51,544 nt of DNA. It comes from JAOABV01 sp964473505. GTDB lineage: Bacteria > Hydrothermota > Tepidihabitantia > Tepidihabitantales > CAIPLT01. Numbering within the stretch: position 1 is the stretch's first letter; each line of letters begins with the position of its first letter. Positions 28,520 through 38,676 of this stretch are shown one piece after another. The DNA lies in contig CAYYPG010000003.1 of NCBI GenBank assembly GCA_964473505.1, forward strand, positions 1 to 51,544, written 5' to 3'. The notes beneath the pieces were generated by a model that saw only the letters and a list, made by a program, of their open reading frames with translations, had not been told where the DNA came from and ran no database searches. Both the position numbers and the translations under genes were made by a program.

Positions 28520-28963
28520 CTATTTTAACATCTTCTTTATCCTTTGTAGCATGTTTTTATGATGACTGCCCGGCCAATAAATCTTTTGACATTGCGGGCA
28601 AATTGAAAACTCCTCTTGATTCTCATAAACAAAAAAAGGCACTCGTCCTTTAACTTCAGATTTAGATAGTGGGTGTAGCAACGCACCACAGTTTAGACAT
28701 CGACTAAAAGGTCTAATATTTCTTTCAAGGTTAAACTGTTTGAGTACAATTTTGACTTGATTTTGAGGAATCTCACTATCAATAAAAAACACTTCTGGAT
28801 AGTTCTTTAATTTAGTATTGCGAGTAATAATAATTCTGCTCTCCATTTTAGCAATCTGAATTAAAACCAACGGACTTGTAGGTTGAATGTATTTAACATC
28901 AAAACCGAGTATTCTTAAGTCTCGAGCCAGTTTTCCGAGCATAAAATCAACTAAAAACTTCAT
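28520..28963 (-). CDS. Mut7-C family protein (PIN-like RNase domain with zinc ribbon)
   Basis: 147 aa matching the Mut7-C family. It opens KFLVDFMLGKLARDLRILG with Asp6 as the PIN-like acidic residue and continues IITRNTKL. It ends in a zinc ribbon (CLNCGALLHP, then CPQCQKIYWPGSHHKNM). The family is predicted to be an RNase; the bacterial substrate is not established. It is a single gene on the strand opposite its neighbours, with its own promoter at 28997-29025. The length is typical of the bacterial members. Confidence 0.9.
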   Translation of the reverse strand: MKFLVDFMLGKLARDLRILGFDVKYIQPTSPLVLIQIAKMESRIIITRNTKLKNYPEVFFIDSEIPQNQVKIVLKQFNLERNIRPFSRCLNCGALLHPLSKSEVKGRVPFFVYENQEEFSICPQCQKIYWPGSHHKNMLQRIKKMLK

Positions 28964-28996
28964 AAACCGTCATGACTAATATTTTCTTATTGTTAA

Positions 28997-29025
28997 ATTA
29001 TATAAATTAAATGACCCTTTGTAAA
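28997..29025 (-). promoter_or_regulatory. Promoter for the Mut7-C gene
   Basis: Minus-strand TTTACA (29020-29025), 17-bp spacer, TATAAT (28997-29002). The inferred start is about 27 bases upstream of the ATG. It runs divergently from the mgtE promoter about 50 bp away. Confidence 0.5.
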
Positions 29026-29076
29026 GAAAATCAGTCACCCTGTTCATATCAACATAAAATCTGCACTAATTTTTAA

Positions 29077-29104
29077 TTGACTTAAATAAAATCTATAATA
29101 TAAT
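29077..29104 (+). promoter_or_regulatory. Promoter for mgtE
   Basis: TTGACT (29077-29082), 16-bp spacer, TATAAT (29099-29104); a second overlapping TATAAT lies at 29094. The leader to the mgtE ATG is about 165 bases. No M-box or other Mg2+ riboswitch was recognised in it. Confidence 0.55.
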
Positions 29105-29275
29105 TTTTTAATTGAGTTCATTTGAAACAAATATAACAGAATTATTTTATAATCTTCACACTGTTTAAAGAAAACAAAGTATAAATTCTATTAAAACCGG
29201 AAGTATCTGTTCTTTTAAAAACGAATAAAGCATTTTCAGTTTATTTTATTTATTACAACGAAGGGAGTTTTTATA

Positions 29276-30658
29276 ATGGCGAAAAGAAAACAAAGCGGAA
29301 TTCTTAAAAATTTATTAAAACCTGAAATACAAGAATTAATTCAACTAAAAGATTGGCAAAGTCTAAAGACCGTTCTGGAAAGTTGGTATCCCCAGGACAT
29401 CGCCGATATATTGGAAGAACTTCCTGAAACTAATAGTGCCATGCTTTTTTTACTCTTATCACCCCAATTACAAATTGAAGTCTTCGAAGGATTGGAAAGT
29501 GATGTTCAGTTAAATTTGATTAAAAAAATCAGTGACGATAAGGTAAAATTGCTTATCACTGATATTGCCCCTGATGCTCGGGTAAAATTATTTGAAAAAC
29601 TTCCACCCCAAATAATTCAAAAACTTAGTTTGTTGCTTTCTCCCCAAGATTTTAAAGAGACTTTAACCTTACTTGGATTCCCGGAAAACAGTGTCGGACG
29701 ACTAATGACACCTGAGTATATTGCGGTAAAACCGGAATGGACCGTAAAAAAATCACTTGACCATATAAGAGCAGTTGGATTTGAAGCTGAAACAATTAAT
29801 ATAATTTATGTAATTGACGATACTGGTCGATTACTTGATGACATACCCTTAAGACGATTAATCTTAGCCGACCCAAAACAAACAATTCAAGAGATTATGG
29901 ATAAGAATTTTATTGCCATTAATGCCCTTAAAGATCAGGAAGAAGCAGCAGCATTAATGAAGCGTTATGATTTAATCGCAATGCCGGTAGTTGATGAACA
30001 TAACATTTTATTAGGCATTGTTACAATTGATGATATTGTCGATGTGCTGGAAGAAGAACAAACCGAAGATATTACAAAAATCTCAGCAATTGGACCCAAA
30101 ATTGATACAGATATTATTACAAAACTAAAAGAAATTCCAATAAAAAAATTTTATCGAAGTCGGATTAGTTGGTTAATATTATTATTGGTTATGGACTTAA
30201 TTACTGGTGGCATAATCCATAGTTTTGAAGAAACAATTGCCAAGTATGTTGTTTTGGTAACATTTCTACCTGTATTAATTGATACTGCGGGCAATGCGGG
30301 TTCTCAATCAGCAACTTTAGTTATTAGGGCATTAGCATTAGGAACCGTGCAAATGCGGGATTGGCTTTACCTTTTAGGAAAAGAACTTGTAATTGGTGCA
30401 CTTTTGGGTTTAACTATGGGCGTGGGAATTTCAATTATGGGATTTATTAGAGGTCGGCAAGTACAAATCGCCTTAGTGGTTACCACTGCGATGATTGTGA
30501 ATGTTATTATTGGTTGTGCTGTTGGCGTGCTATTACCATTTATCTTTAAAAAATTAAAAAAAGATCCTGCAACTGCGAGTGCACCATTGGTAACGACTTT
30601 AGCCGATATTTTAGGTACTGGAATTTATCTCGGTATGGCATATATCTTTTTAAAGTAA
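29276..30658 (+). CDS. mgtE: Magnesium transporter MgtE
   Basis: 460 aa, typical length. Order: cytoplasmic N domain (about 15-130, with DIADILEELPE and the superhelical repeats), two CBS domains (about 135-260, LMTPEYIAV and GIVTIDDIVDVLEEE), the plug helix, then five membrane helices (about 290-460) that include DTAGNAGSQSATLVIRALAL, the conserved pore-lining motif. It is a Mg2+ channel gated by cytoplasmic Mg2+ through the N and CBS domains. The start is preceded by GAAGGGAG. It has its own promoter; uvrA follows 100 bases downstream. Confidence 0.95.
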   Translation: MAKRKQSGILKNLLKPEIQELIQLKDWQSLKTVLESWYPQDIADILEELPETNSAMLFLLLSPQLQIEVFEGLESDVQLNLIKKISDDKVKLLITDIAPDARVKLFEKLPPQIIQKLSLLLSPQDFKETLTLLGFPENSVGRLMTPEYIAVKPEWTVKKSLDHIRAVGFEAETINIIYVIDDTGRLLDDIPLRRLILADPKQTIQEIMDKNFIAINALKDQEEAAALMKRYDLIAMPVVDEHNILLGIVTIDDIVDVLEEEQTEDITKISAIGPKIDTDIITKLKEIPIKKFYRSRISWLILLLVMDLITGGIIHSFEETIAKYVVLVTFLPVLIDTAGNAGSQSATLVIRALALGTVQMRDWLYLLGKELVIGALLGLTMGVGISIMGFIRGRQVQIALVVTTAMIVNVIIGCAVGVLLPFIFKKLKKDPATASAPLVTTLADILGTGIYLGMAYIFLK

Positions 30659-30710
30659 TAATCTGTGATGTTCTTCTTGAAGTAATTTCTTAAGATTTTC
30701 AACGCATAAT

Positions 30711-30738
30711 TTGACTATACTTGTAAAATGAATAATTT
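30711..30738 (+). promoter_or_regulatory. Possible promoter for uvrA
   Basis: TTGACT (30711-30716), 16-bp spacer, TAATTT (30733-30738). The -10 is a weak match; the position, about 20-30 bases before the uvrA start, is reasonable. Confidence 0.3.
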
Positions 30739-30758
30739 CATTCTATGATTTAATTTAA

Positions 30759-33551
30759 ATGAAAAACCATATGTCTGATGATTACATTTTCGTTAAAGGT
30801 GCACGTGTTCATAATCTTAAGAACATAAATGTAAAAATCCCCAGAAACAAATTAGTAGTCATTACCGGTATTTCTGGGTCTGGTAAATCGTCGTTAGCAT
30901 TTGATACAGTTTATGCGGAAGGTCAACGACGTTATATTGAATCATTATCCGCATATGCCCGACAATTTTTGGGCAGGTTAGATAAACCCGATGTTGATTA
31001 CATTGCTGGTTTATCGCCAACAATTGCAATTGAACAAAGAACGGCATCGAAAAATCCCCGATCGACCGTAGGCACAGTTACTGAAATTTATGATTATTTA
31101 AGAGTTTTATTTGCTCGTATTGGTCTCCCCTATTGTTCTGAATGTCAAAAACCGATTACTTCGCAAACTGTAGACCAAATTGTTGACAATATTCTAACCA
31201 CACAAGCTGATACCCCAATAATAATTTTAGCTCCGATAGTCAGAGGCCGAAAAGGTGAATATCTGGAATTGTTCGAAAATATTAAACGTAAAGGATTTTT
31301 ACGAGTACGCGTTGACGGTAAAATTTTAGAAATTGAACGAGTTCCCTCTTTAGCTAAATATCAAAAACATGATATTGAAATTGTTATTGACCGCTTAACT
31401 ATTAACCAATCTGATGTTTCCATACGCAAAAGAATTGCGGAATCAGTTGAATTAGCATTAAAAGAAAGTCAAGGATTATGCCTAGTCTTAATTAATAATA
31501 AAAAAGAACGAATATTTTCCAGCACATTTGCTTGTCCAGATTGCGGTTTTAGTTATGGTGAAATATCTCCGCGTCTATTTTCTTTTAATGCACCGTATGG
31601 TGCGTGTTCTGTTTGTCATGGGTTAGGTATTAAAATGGAAGTTGATGTCGAACGGGTCATCAATAATCCCCAATTAAACATCACTAATGGTGCAATTGCT
31701 CCGTGGGGCGAGGTTACAGGTCAATGGTTTCTCTCCCAACTGCAAGATTTAGCTGATACCTATGATTTTGATTTAAACACGCCTTGGAAAAATTTACCCC
31801 ATCAAGTTAAAAATGTTATTCTTAATGGTAGTGAGGAAACAGGTTTCGAAGGTGTTATTCCTCATATTATGCGGTTGTATCATGAGACAGAATCTGATGC
31901 AGTTCGGGAATGGGCAGAAAAATTTATGGCCATCCTTCCTTGTCCCGAATGCAATGGCACAAGACTGAAAAAAGAAAGTCTGGCAGTTAAAATCAATAAC
32001 TTAAATATTGCAGATATTTCAAGTATGTCAGTAAAACAAGCATTTGATTTCTTCAATGAAATAAAACTGTCGGAAAAAGAGAAATTAATTGCGAAAGAAG
32101 TTATTAAAGAAATTTTGCGTCGACTTCAATTTCTTATTTCAGTAGGATTGGACTATTTAACTTTAGACCGTCGTGCCGACACTTTAGGTGGCGGTGAAGA
32201 ACAACGCGTACGTTTAGCGACCCAAATCGGTTCCGGATTAGTTGGCGTCGTTTATATCCTTGATGAGCCCAGTATTGGTCTCCATCAAAGGGATAATGCA
32301 AGATTACTCAATACATTAAAACAATTACGCGATTTAGGCAACACCGTGATTGTCGTTGAGCATGATAAAGAAACAATTCTTTCCGCGGATTATATAATTG
32401 ATTTAGGCCCAGGTGCCGGTGAACAAGGCGGTTATGTTGTTGCTACTGGTCCACCTTCTAAAATTACGGCTAATGAAAAATCCCTCACCGGTGCTTATCT
32501 CAGTGGGCGAAAGTCGATTCCTATTCCCCAAAAAAGACGAACGCCCGGCACAGATTTTCTCATTATCAAAGGTGCACGCGAGAATAATCTGAAATCAATT
32601 GACGTTAAAATTCCTTTAGGATTATTTGTCTGTATAACCGGTGTGTCTGGTTCGGGAAAAAGCACACTTATCTTTGACATTTTATACAAACAACTTGCTC
32701 AAAAATTTTATAACTCCAAAGAAAGACCAGGAGCTCACGATGTAATTTTGAATATCGAAAAAATTGACAAAGTCATCAATATTGACCAATCTCCCATTGG
32801 ACGTACGCCTCGTTCTAATCCGGCAACTTATACAAATGTCTTTACGCCAATTAGAGAACTGTTTGCTCAGACCAAAGATGCCCGTATGCGCGGATATAAA
32901 CCCGGAAGATTTTCCTTTAATGTTTATGGTGGAAGATGTGAAGCATGTTCTGGAGATGGTATAATTAAAGTAGAAATGCATTTTTTGCCACCGGTTTATA
33001 TTCCCTGTGATGAATGTAAGGGCAAAAGATACAACCGAGAAACCCTTGAGATTAGATATAAGGGTAAAAATATTTACGATGTTTTGAACATGACCGTAAC
33101 TCAAGCCTTAGAATTCTTTTATAATATTCCTGCTATTCGGAGAAAACTTGAACTATTAAAAGATGTGGGCTTAGGTTATATTAAACTTGGACAACCGGCA
33201 CCGAATTTATCTGGGGGCGAAGCACAAAGAGTTAAGATTGCCAAAGAATTATCAAAAATTGGCACCGGCAATACATTATATTTGTTAGATGAACCAACTA
33301 CCGGATTACATTTTGAAGACGTTAAACTGTTGTTAGCGGTTCTCAACCGTTTAGTTGATTTAGGAAATACTGTTGTGGTAATTGAGCATAACTTAGAAGT
33401 AATTAAATGTGCCGATTGGGTTATTGATTTAGGACCGGAAGGCGGTGACCGTGGTGGCCAGATAATTGCTGAAGGCACACCGGAACAAATCGCAAAAATT
33501 TCTCAATCCTATACCGGTCAATTCTTAAAAAAAATCCTCCAAAACAATTAG
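30759..33551 (+). CDS. uvrA: Excinuclease ABC subunit A
   Basis: 930 aa, full length. There are two ABC ATPase halves: Walker A GISGSGKSSLAFDT near residue 37 and GVSGSGKSTLIFD near 630. The zinc modules are CSECQKP, CPDCGFSYGEISPRLFSFNA with CSVCHG, and CEACSGDG with CDECKGKRYN. Walker B regions read ILDEPSIGLHQRDN and LLDEPTTGLHFED. It scans DNA for lesions and loads UvrB in nucleotide excision repair. The first-half ABC signature reads TLGGGEEQRVRLA where TLSGGEAQR is usual; the second half is canonical (LSGGEAQRVKIA). The start at 30759 or 30771 cannot be decided, as neither has a clear Shine-Dalgarno. Confidence 0.96.
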   Translation: MKNHMSDDYIFVKGARVHNLKNINVKIPRNKLVVITGISGSGKSSLAFDTVYAEGQRRYIESLSAYARQFLGRLDKPDVDYIAGLSPTIAIEQRTASKNPRSTVGTVTEIYDYLRVLFARIGLPYCSECQKPITSQTVDQIVDNILTTQADTPIIILAPIVRGRKGEYLELFENIKRKGFLRVRVDGKILEIERVPSLAKYQKHDIEIVIDRLTINQSDVSIRKRIAESVELALKESQGLCLVLINNKKERIFSSTFACPDCGFSYGEISPRLFSFNAPYGACSVCHGLGIKMEVDVERVINNPQLNITNGAIAPWGEVTGQWFLSQLQDLADTYDFDLNTPWKNLPHQVKNVILNGSEETGFEGVIPHIMRLYHETESDAVREWAEKFMAILPCPECNGTRLKKESLAVKINNLNIADISSMSVKQAFDFFNEIKLSEKEKLIAKEVIKEILRRLQFLISVGLDYLTLDRRADTLGGGEEQRVRLATQIGSGLVGVVYILDEPSIGLHQRDNARLLNTLKQLRDLGNTVIVVEHDKETILSADYIIDLGPGAGEQGGYVVATGPPSKITANEKSLTGAYLSGRKSIPIPQKRRTPGTDFLIIKGARENNLKSIDVKIPLGLFVCITGVSGSGKSTLIFDILYKQLAQKFYNSKERPGAHDVILNIEKIDKVINIDQSPIGRTPRSNPATYTNVFTPIRELFAQTKDARMRGYKPGRFSFNVYGGRCEACSGDGIIKVEMHFLPPVYIPCDECKGKRYNRETLEIRYKGKNIYDVLNMTVTQALEFFYNIPAIRRKLELLKDVGLGYIKLGQPAPNLSGGEAQRVKIAKELSKIGTGNTLYLLDEPTTGLHFEDVKLLLAVLNRLVDLGNTVVVIEHNLEVIKCADWVIDLGPEGGDRGGQIIAEGTPEQIAKISQSYTGQFLKKILQNN

Positions 33552-34000
33552 CAACCAAAACTAGATTTTTGTAAAATTAAATCAAACGATATACTTAGTT
33601 TAAGTCGATCCCTTACTCGATATCATATAGGTAGGTAAGTATTAAGTACTTGACTATTAAGCCGCATAATTTGGCTCCACCATCTACTAATTGAATAATC
33701 TAACCATTATTTTCTAAATAATTAATTCATCTATCGGTAAAATATTATACTCTTTAACTTATATGGTACTCCACAAGATTAAAACCAGGTAATTTACTAA
33801 TCTATTCTATGCTATTAGATATTTGATTCATAAGATATCGACAATATTCTGGAATGCAAAAGGAATATTTGTGGGATTACACTAAAACAAACAGTGTCAA
33901 TAAAACAAAAAACTATCTGATTTTATTTATTTATGGGTTATCATAATTCGAACCTGAGTGAAGATTTAACCAAAATTTTCAGTTTCTTATAAACTTATCT
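33552..34000. other. Intergenic region between convergent uvrA and TPR gene
   Basis: About 450 bases of AT-rich DNA. AACCATTATTTTCTAAATAA near 33705 recalls a word of the long intergenic repeat (near 2625 and 16662), but the resemblance is too short to call a copy. No terminator hairpin was recognised. Confidence 0.35.
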
Positions 34001-36454
34001 TTATTCTTTTAATTTCTCTTGAATCTGGTCTAATTTATTTTGGGCGGTAATGCGCAATCGTTCATCGTCGGATTCTTTAAGACATCGATCAAAAAATTCT
34101 ATGGCTCGTTGCCAATTTTTCAGTTCAACTGCAACCTTACCGGCTTCATACAATGTTATTCCCAACATTGCTGAATTTTTTTCCTGACGATAAGTATTAT
34201 ACGCATTGATAAAATAGTTTAGTGCTTCATCTAATTTACCCTTTTTTCGGTAAATTGTCGCTAATCGAAAAAAACCACTGCCGGATTTTCCGAATTTCTC
34301 AAATGATTCATTTATTGTTTTTTCGGCTAATGAATATTTGCCTAACTCAACATAATAATCTGCTAACTCAAAATAAATATTTTTTAGCATTATTGAATTA
34401 GGATATTTCTGCTTGAATCTTTCTAATACTTTAACTGCCTCATCAACCCTTCCTAAACTAAAGTAGGATTTTGCTAATGCCCAATGAGCAGACTCACTTT
34501 CCACCGCTTGGGGAAATTCTTGAATCAACTTGTTATAAAAAATTAAAGCACTATCATAACGGGCTTTTGCATAATAGAGTTGGGCAACTGCTGATAACGG
34601 TTTATGTAAAATGCTTGCCCTGGGAAATTCCTGGATTATCCTTAAATAATTATCAATTGCTTTATTTGTATCTCCCAGATGGCTATAACATTGAGATTTC
34701 TCAATTTCGGCAGCAAGCACAAAGCTTGTGATTGTATCTATTATGCTAACTTTTTCTAACTCAGCGACTGCGGAATCAAACTTATTTGTCAAATAATAAA
34801 AATGTCCGATTTCGTATTGGATTTTGGCGCGATTAAAAGATCGGGGATATTTTTCTAAATACGATTTCCGCATCGCAATCTCATCCGAATAGATTCCTTG
34901 TCTTAAATATACTAACTCTCGATTATATCTCACTAAATCAAGAAGTGTATCCCGAGAATTTTTTTCGGCTACATTGTAAAAATCGATTGCGCTTTTTAGA
35001 CTATCCAGTGCAAAATAGGCATCTGCGATTCCTTTCAATGCATAGCCATATAAATCTCCTTGAGTTATTTTCGCAAAATTCTGGATCGCATAATAATAAT
35101 TACGATGCTGAATGCCAACCTGTCCTAAAAGATAATAAACCTCAAAAATATCGTCATCTTGCGGGTATTCTCTGAGAAATTGTTCGCCGTAAAATTTGAC
35201 TTTCGCAAAATTAGCTAAGTTATAATAACTTTTGATTAAATTGAACAAAGCCTGCGGACGAAACTGCGATCGGGGAAATTTGTTCAAGAACTGTTCACAA
35301 GTTGCAACTGCTTCCAAATAATTCTTTTCTTGATAGATTATATTGGCTAAATTAACCATCGCTTCTTCGATGAAGGGACCATCAACATATGATGCCAAGA
35401 ATTTTCGGTAGGCTCTTTGGGCTCGAGTTAGTTTGTTTTGGCGGTGATAAATTTTGCCTGTATTATACAATGCCCAGCCACTTAAAGCTGTGTTAGGAAA
35501 ATTTGCAATTACTGATTCAAAATATTGTAATGCTTTTTCATATTGATTTAATTTCAGATTCGCCATCCCCATTCTAAAATGGGTTTGTGCTTTAAATTCA
35601 TCATATGTATCTTGTGTTATGGCATTAAATTCATTAATTGCTTTTTTGTAATCTTTCTTTTCTAAATAAAGAGTACCTAAGACTAATTTAATTTTATTTT
35701 GTACTCGGATATCCGTCGTATTAAGATTTTTCAAGGTATTAAAACTTTGATCTTTATCATTACTCAAATAGTAGCTTAAACCTAATAAGAAAAAAAGTTC
35801 TGCAATAATCCGCGGGTTTTTAATTTCCGTCATCTTCTGAATGGCTAATTTAAGATATTTTTCGGCTAATTCAAAGTTCTGGCTACACAATGCAGTTGCA
35901 CCAATAAAATATGGTAACTCTACAGGTTGCTGTTCGGCTTTCGTCCGACTTTCATAGTTGAGCAAGCAATTTAGGCCGTCAGCATATTTGCCAAGCCGGT
36001 ATAAAGCAATGCCATAATAAAAAAGAAAATCGGGTTCTGGATTTTGATTGTATTTGATTATCTGATTAAAGCATTCAACTGCTTGTTCGTCTCGATTTTG
36101 TTCTAGGAAACATCGACCTAACCAATAACAGGCTACGGATTTTTTGATACTGTCATCAGCAACTTTTAAGGCTTTTTGAAAATATCTTTGTGCGGAAACG
36201 AACTCTCGTAAATAAAAATCTGCTTTGCCGATTATCATCAATCTTTTCCAATCAAAAAGTTCATGAGACCACAGATTAAAATTTAAATTTGTCAGGGCTT
36301 TTACTTTGTTAAATTCCTTAAGGTTATAGCATAAATTAATATTATTAGCCGGACTAAAATTAAAAAGACTACCGATAATCAATAAAAAAAAGAGTAGACA
36401 TTGAAAAAATCTTAATTTTCCCAACACAAAGACTTTTTTAAACATTTTATACAT
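34001..36454 (-). CDS. Large TPR-repeat protein, probably periplasmic
   Basis: 817 aa. An N-terminal hydrophobic segment (about 13-35) acts as a signal or anchor. The remainder is an array of TPR and Sel1/BamD-like helical hairpins spaced about 35 residues apart, e.g. LGKYADGLNCLLNY, NQYEKALQYFESVIANFPNTA and KLDEALNYFINAYNTYRQ, with BamD/YbgF-type repeats in the middle. It is a scaffold and no enzymatic motif is seen. Met4 (36445) is an alternative start. A TTGGAT/TATAAT pair (36466-36495, 18-bp spacing, minus) lies immediately upstream. It is transcribed alone, convergent with uvrA and divergent from the etf genes; the partner proteins cannot be predicted. Confidence 0.85.
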   Translation of the reverse strand: MYKMFKKVFVLGKLRFFQCLLFFLLIIGSLFNFSPANNINLCYNLKEFNKVKALTNLNFNLWSHELFDWKRLMIIGKADFYLREFVSAQRYFQKALKVADDSIKKSVACYWLGRCFLEQNRDEQAVECFNQIIKYNQNPEPDFLFYYGIALYRLGKYADGLNCLLNYESRTKAEQQPVELPYFIGATALCSQNFELAEKYLKLAIQKMTEIKNPRIIAELFFLLGLSYYLSNDKDQSFNTLKNLNTTDIRVQNKIKLVLGTLYLEKKDYKKAINEFNAITQDTYDEFKAQTHFRMGMANLKLNQYEKALQYFESVIANFPNTALSGWALYNTGKIYHRQNKLTRAQRAYRKFLASYVDGPFIEEAMVNLANIIYQEKNYLEAVATCEQFLNKFPRSQFRPQALFNLIKSYYNLANFAKVKFYGEQFLREYPQDDDIFEVYYLLGQVGIQHRNYYYAIQNFAKITQGDLYGYALKGIADAYFALDSLKSAIDFYNVAEKNSRDTLLDLVRYNRELVYLRQGIYSDEIAMRKSYLEKYPRSFNRAKIQYEIGHFYYLTNKFDSAVAELEKVSIIDTITSFVLAAEIEKSQCYSHLGDTNKAIDNYLRIIQEFPRASILHKPLSAVAQLYYAKARYDSALIFYNKLIQEFPQAVESESAHWALAKSYFSLGRVDEAVKVLERFKQKYPNSIMLKNIYFELADYYVELGKYSLAEKTINESFEKFGKSGSGFFRLATIYRKKGKLDEALNYFINAYNTYRQEKNSAMLGITLYEAGKVAVELKNWQRAIEFFDRCLKESDDERLRITAQNKLDQIQEKLKE

Positions 36455-36886
36455 TTTATTAGTTAATTATAACATTGATAATTTAATGTATCCAAATTAT
36501 CACCTAATTGGTGTCTGTTTATAGATGATTTGCAAAATATATGCCTAATAAAAATTGCCTTAAACAACAAAGATCTTCAATAAAAGTATAAGACTTTTAA
36601 CGGTTTCGTCAATATTCTATTGGAACATTTTCCAGTACGGTCTATCTTGATTTTTTTAAAATTTTTAATATAATTGATAATAATTTTCTGTTTTATTTGA
36701 CTACTAATTTTAAACTCTTGTCTTAAATAATGGTAAATAAAAGCAATCTAATAGAGCAAACATATAAAAGGTCTCTCGCAGAATTAATGTCTCAAAACCG
36801 AAAGTCTATCGACTCATTGACTGCAGTACCTTTAGAAGCAGAGTAATATGTTACGTTGCAAATCATAAAATCAGAAAGGAGACTTT
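36455..36886. other. Divergent intergenic region upstream of etfB
   Basis: Contains the etfB promoter (36647-36674), the minus-strand TTGGAT/TATAAT pair (36466-36495) and a 38-codon open frame (36730-36846, opening MVNKSNLIEQTYKRSLAE) that ends 40 bases before etfB. That frame lacks a Shine-Dalgarno and a recognised family, so it is mentioned but not called. Confidence 0.4.
36647..36674 (+). promoter_or_regulatory. Promoter for the etf operon
   Basis: TTGATT (36647-36652), 16-bp spacer, TATAAT (36669-36674). The leader to etfB is about 205 bases and includes the small open frame at 36730-36846. Confidence 0.45.
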
Positions 36887-37669
36887 GTGGATATAATTGT
36901 TTGTCTTAAAATGGTCCCAGATACTTCAGAAACCGAAGTACGGGTTGATAGTTCAGGAAAAGATATTTTGAAAGTCCGATTAATTTATACTACGAATGAA
37001 GCAGATAATTATGCGTTAGAAACGGCGTTATTATTAAAAGAGAAATTTGGGGGCACAATTACTTTAATAACCGTAGGTGAACCTAAATCTGATGAGATAC
37101 TTCGTATAGGATTAGCCAAAGGCGCTGACCGCGCAATTCGGCTTACAGACAGTCTATTTGAAAAAGGTGATGCGTGGATTACGGCAAAAGCACTATCGCG
37201 GGCGATTTCTCAAATCAAATATGATTTAATCCTTACGGGATGTATTGCCACTGATGACGGGTTTTCGCAAATTGGTCCGACATTAGCCTCATTACTTAAC
37301 ATTCCTTCAGCCGCATATGTTAATAAAATTGAAGTTATTGACAATACAAAATTAAGAATTAACCGTGAATTAGAAGGCGGCATTTTAGAAAAGAAAGAAA
37401 TTCCTTTACCGGCATTATTGACAATTCAAACTGGCATCAACACACCTCGTTATCCTTCAATTATCGGTATTAAAAAAGCGACAGCGAAGATGATTGAAGT
37501 TTACAATTCCCAGCAATTAAACCTTGACCCCAATACAGTTAAATGTTTAGTTGAATTAGAAAAGATGTATCATCCACTCGTAGAGTCTAAAGCCGAAATC
37601 ATTACAGGAACCGAGGAAGAAATTTCAGCAAAATTAACTGATATTATCAAAGAAAAGGTGGGGTTATGA
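36887..37669 (+). CDS. etfB: Electron transfer flavoprotein, beta subunit
   Basis: 260 aa, starting at GTG with AAAGGAG about 5 bases upstream. It opens DIIVCLKMVPDTSETEVRVD and holds the family motifs TNEADNYALETAL, GAD-type nucleotide loop (LAKGADRAIRLTD), GCIATDDGFSQIGP and the ELEGG region. EtfB binds AMP (or FAD in bifurcating types) and pairs with EtfA to pass electrons between flavoprotein dehydrogenases and a quinone or Fe-S acceptor. Its stop overlaps the etfA start (ATGA). Whether this Etf is of the bifurcating type cannot be settled by eye. Confidence 0.95.
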   Translation: MDIIVCLKMVPDTSETEVRVDSSGKDILKVRLIYTTNEADNYALETALLLKEKFGGTITLITVGEPKSDEILRIGLAKGADRAIRLTDSLFEKGDAWITAKALSRAISQIKYDLILTGCIATDDGFSQIGPTLASLLNIPSAAYVNKIEVIDNTKLRINRELEGGILEKKEIPLPALLTIQTGINTPRYPSIIGIKKATAKMIEVYNSQQLNLDPNTVKCLVELEKMYHPLVESKAEIITGTEEEISAKLTDIIKEKVGL

Positions 37670-38676
37670 GTCAAAATAAAGCCGTATCATCAATTGCAGT
37701 CTTAATCGAACATCGCGAAAAACAGATTAGAGATATCAGTTATGAGATGCTGAGTTTAGCCCACAAAATTGCCAACACGCAGGGATTAGAGATTACGAGT
37801 ATTATCTTAAGCAGTGATTGCCAGCCTATAGTGGATGCGATCAAAAATTATTGTCATAAAATCATTTACGTTGAAAATAGTTTATTGGAAAATTTTAACA
37901 CCCAAATTTATCTGCCGATACTGTCCCAAATAATAAACGAGACTCAACCTCGCTTGATAATGATTGGGCATACTAGTTTCGGAACTGATTTGGCACCATA
38001 TTTAGCCGGTTCACTCTCCATACCTCTTTTAACCGATGTGTTCGATGTGGAGTTAAGTCCGGAAAAAGTACTTGTTCGCCGGCAGATGTATGGGGGTAAA
38101 GTTACCGCTGAGTTTATTACTGAGAAAATGCCTGCAATGGTTACGGTACGCACGGGTTCGTTTGAAAAAGTGTTTGTTTTAAGTTCTTCGATTCCTCAAC
38201 TATCAGGTAATATCCAAAAACTTTCTTTAACAATTGACCCAACTATACCTGAAAAATTTAAATTCTTGGGATATGAAGAAGTGCCAACTACTGATATTGA
38301 CATTACAAAATCGGATATTATTGTTGCAGTTGGTCGAGGCATTAAAGAACAGAAGAATTTAACCATGATTGAAAATTTTGCCAATGATATTGGCGCTACG
38401 CTTGCTTGCACTCGACCAATTATTGATGCAGGTTGGCTACCTAAAGACCGTCAAGTCGGTTCTTCCGGTAAAACGGTTAAACCCAAACTTTATATTGCTT
38501 TAGGTATCTCTGGTGCTTTTCAACATATTAGCGGAATGAAAAACTCAGAAACTATTATTGCGGTCAACAAAGACCCTGAAGCCCCGATATTTTCGGTTGC
38601 TCATTATGGAGTTGTTGGAGACTTAATAAAAATCGTTCCCCTATTAGCCGCAAAAATAAAGGAACTTAAATCATAA
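37666..38676 (+). CDS. etfA: Electron transfer flavoprotein, alpha subunit
   Basis: 336 aa. The N-terminal domain pairs with EtfB. The C-terminal FAD-binding domain shows VAVGRGIKEQKN, ACTRPIIDAGWLPKDRQVG with SSGKTVKP, and LYIALGISGAFQHISGM followed by IIAVNKDPEAPIF, all diagnostic of EtfA. It is translated with etfB through an ATGA overlap and preceded by GGTGGGG. It forms the Etf heterodimer. The Fe-S protein 155 bases downstream is its likely electron partner. Confidence 0.96.
   Translation: MSQNKAVSSIAVLIEHREKQIRDISYEMLSLAHKIANTQGLEITSIILSSDCQPIVDAIKNYCHKIIYVENSLLENFNTQIYLPILSQIINETQPRLIMIGHTSFGTDLAPYLAGSLSIPLLTDVFDVELSPEKVLVRRQMYGGKVTAEFITEKMPAMVTVRTGSFEKVFVLSSSIPQLSGNIQKLSLTIDPTIPEKFKFLGYEEVPTTDIDITKSDIIVAVGRGIKEQKNLTMIENFANDIGATLACTRPIIDAGWLPKDRQVGSSGKTVKPKLYIALGISGAFQHISGMKNSETIIAVNKDPEAPIFSVAHYGVVGDLIKIVPLLAAKIKELKS

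Noticed and set aside
29105..29275. Possible Mg2+ riboswitch in the mgtE leader
   Set aside because: No conserved M-box helices could be recognised; the leader is mostly A/T without strong stems.
36730..36846. 38-codon open frame upstream of etfB
   Set aside because: It has no Shine-Dalgarno and no recognisable family; it could be a leader peptide, but the sequence alone does not support it.
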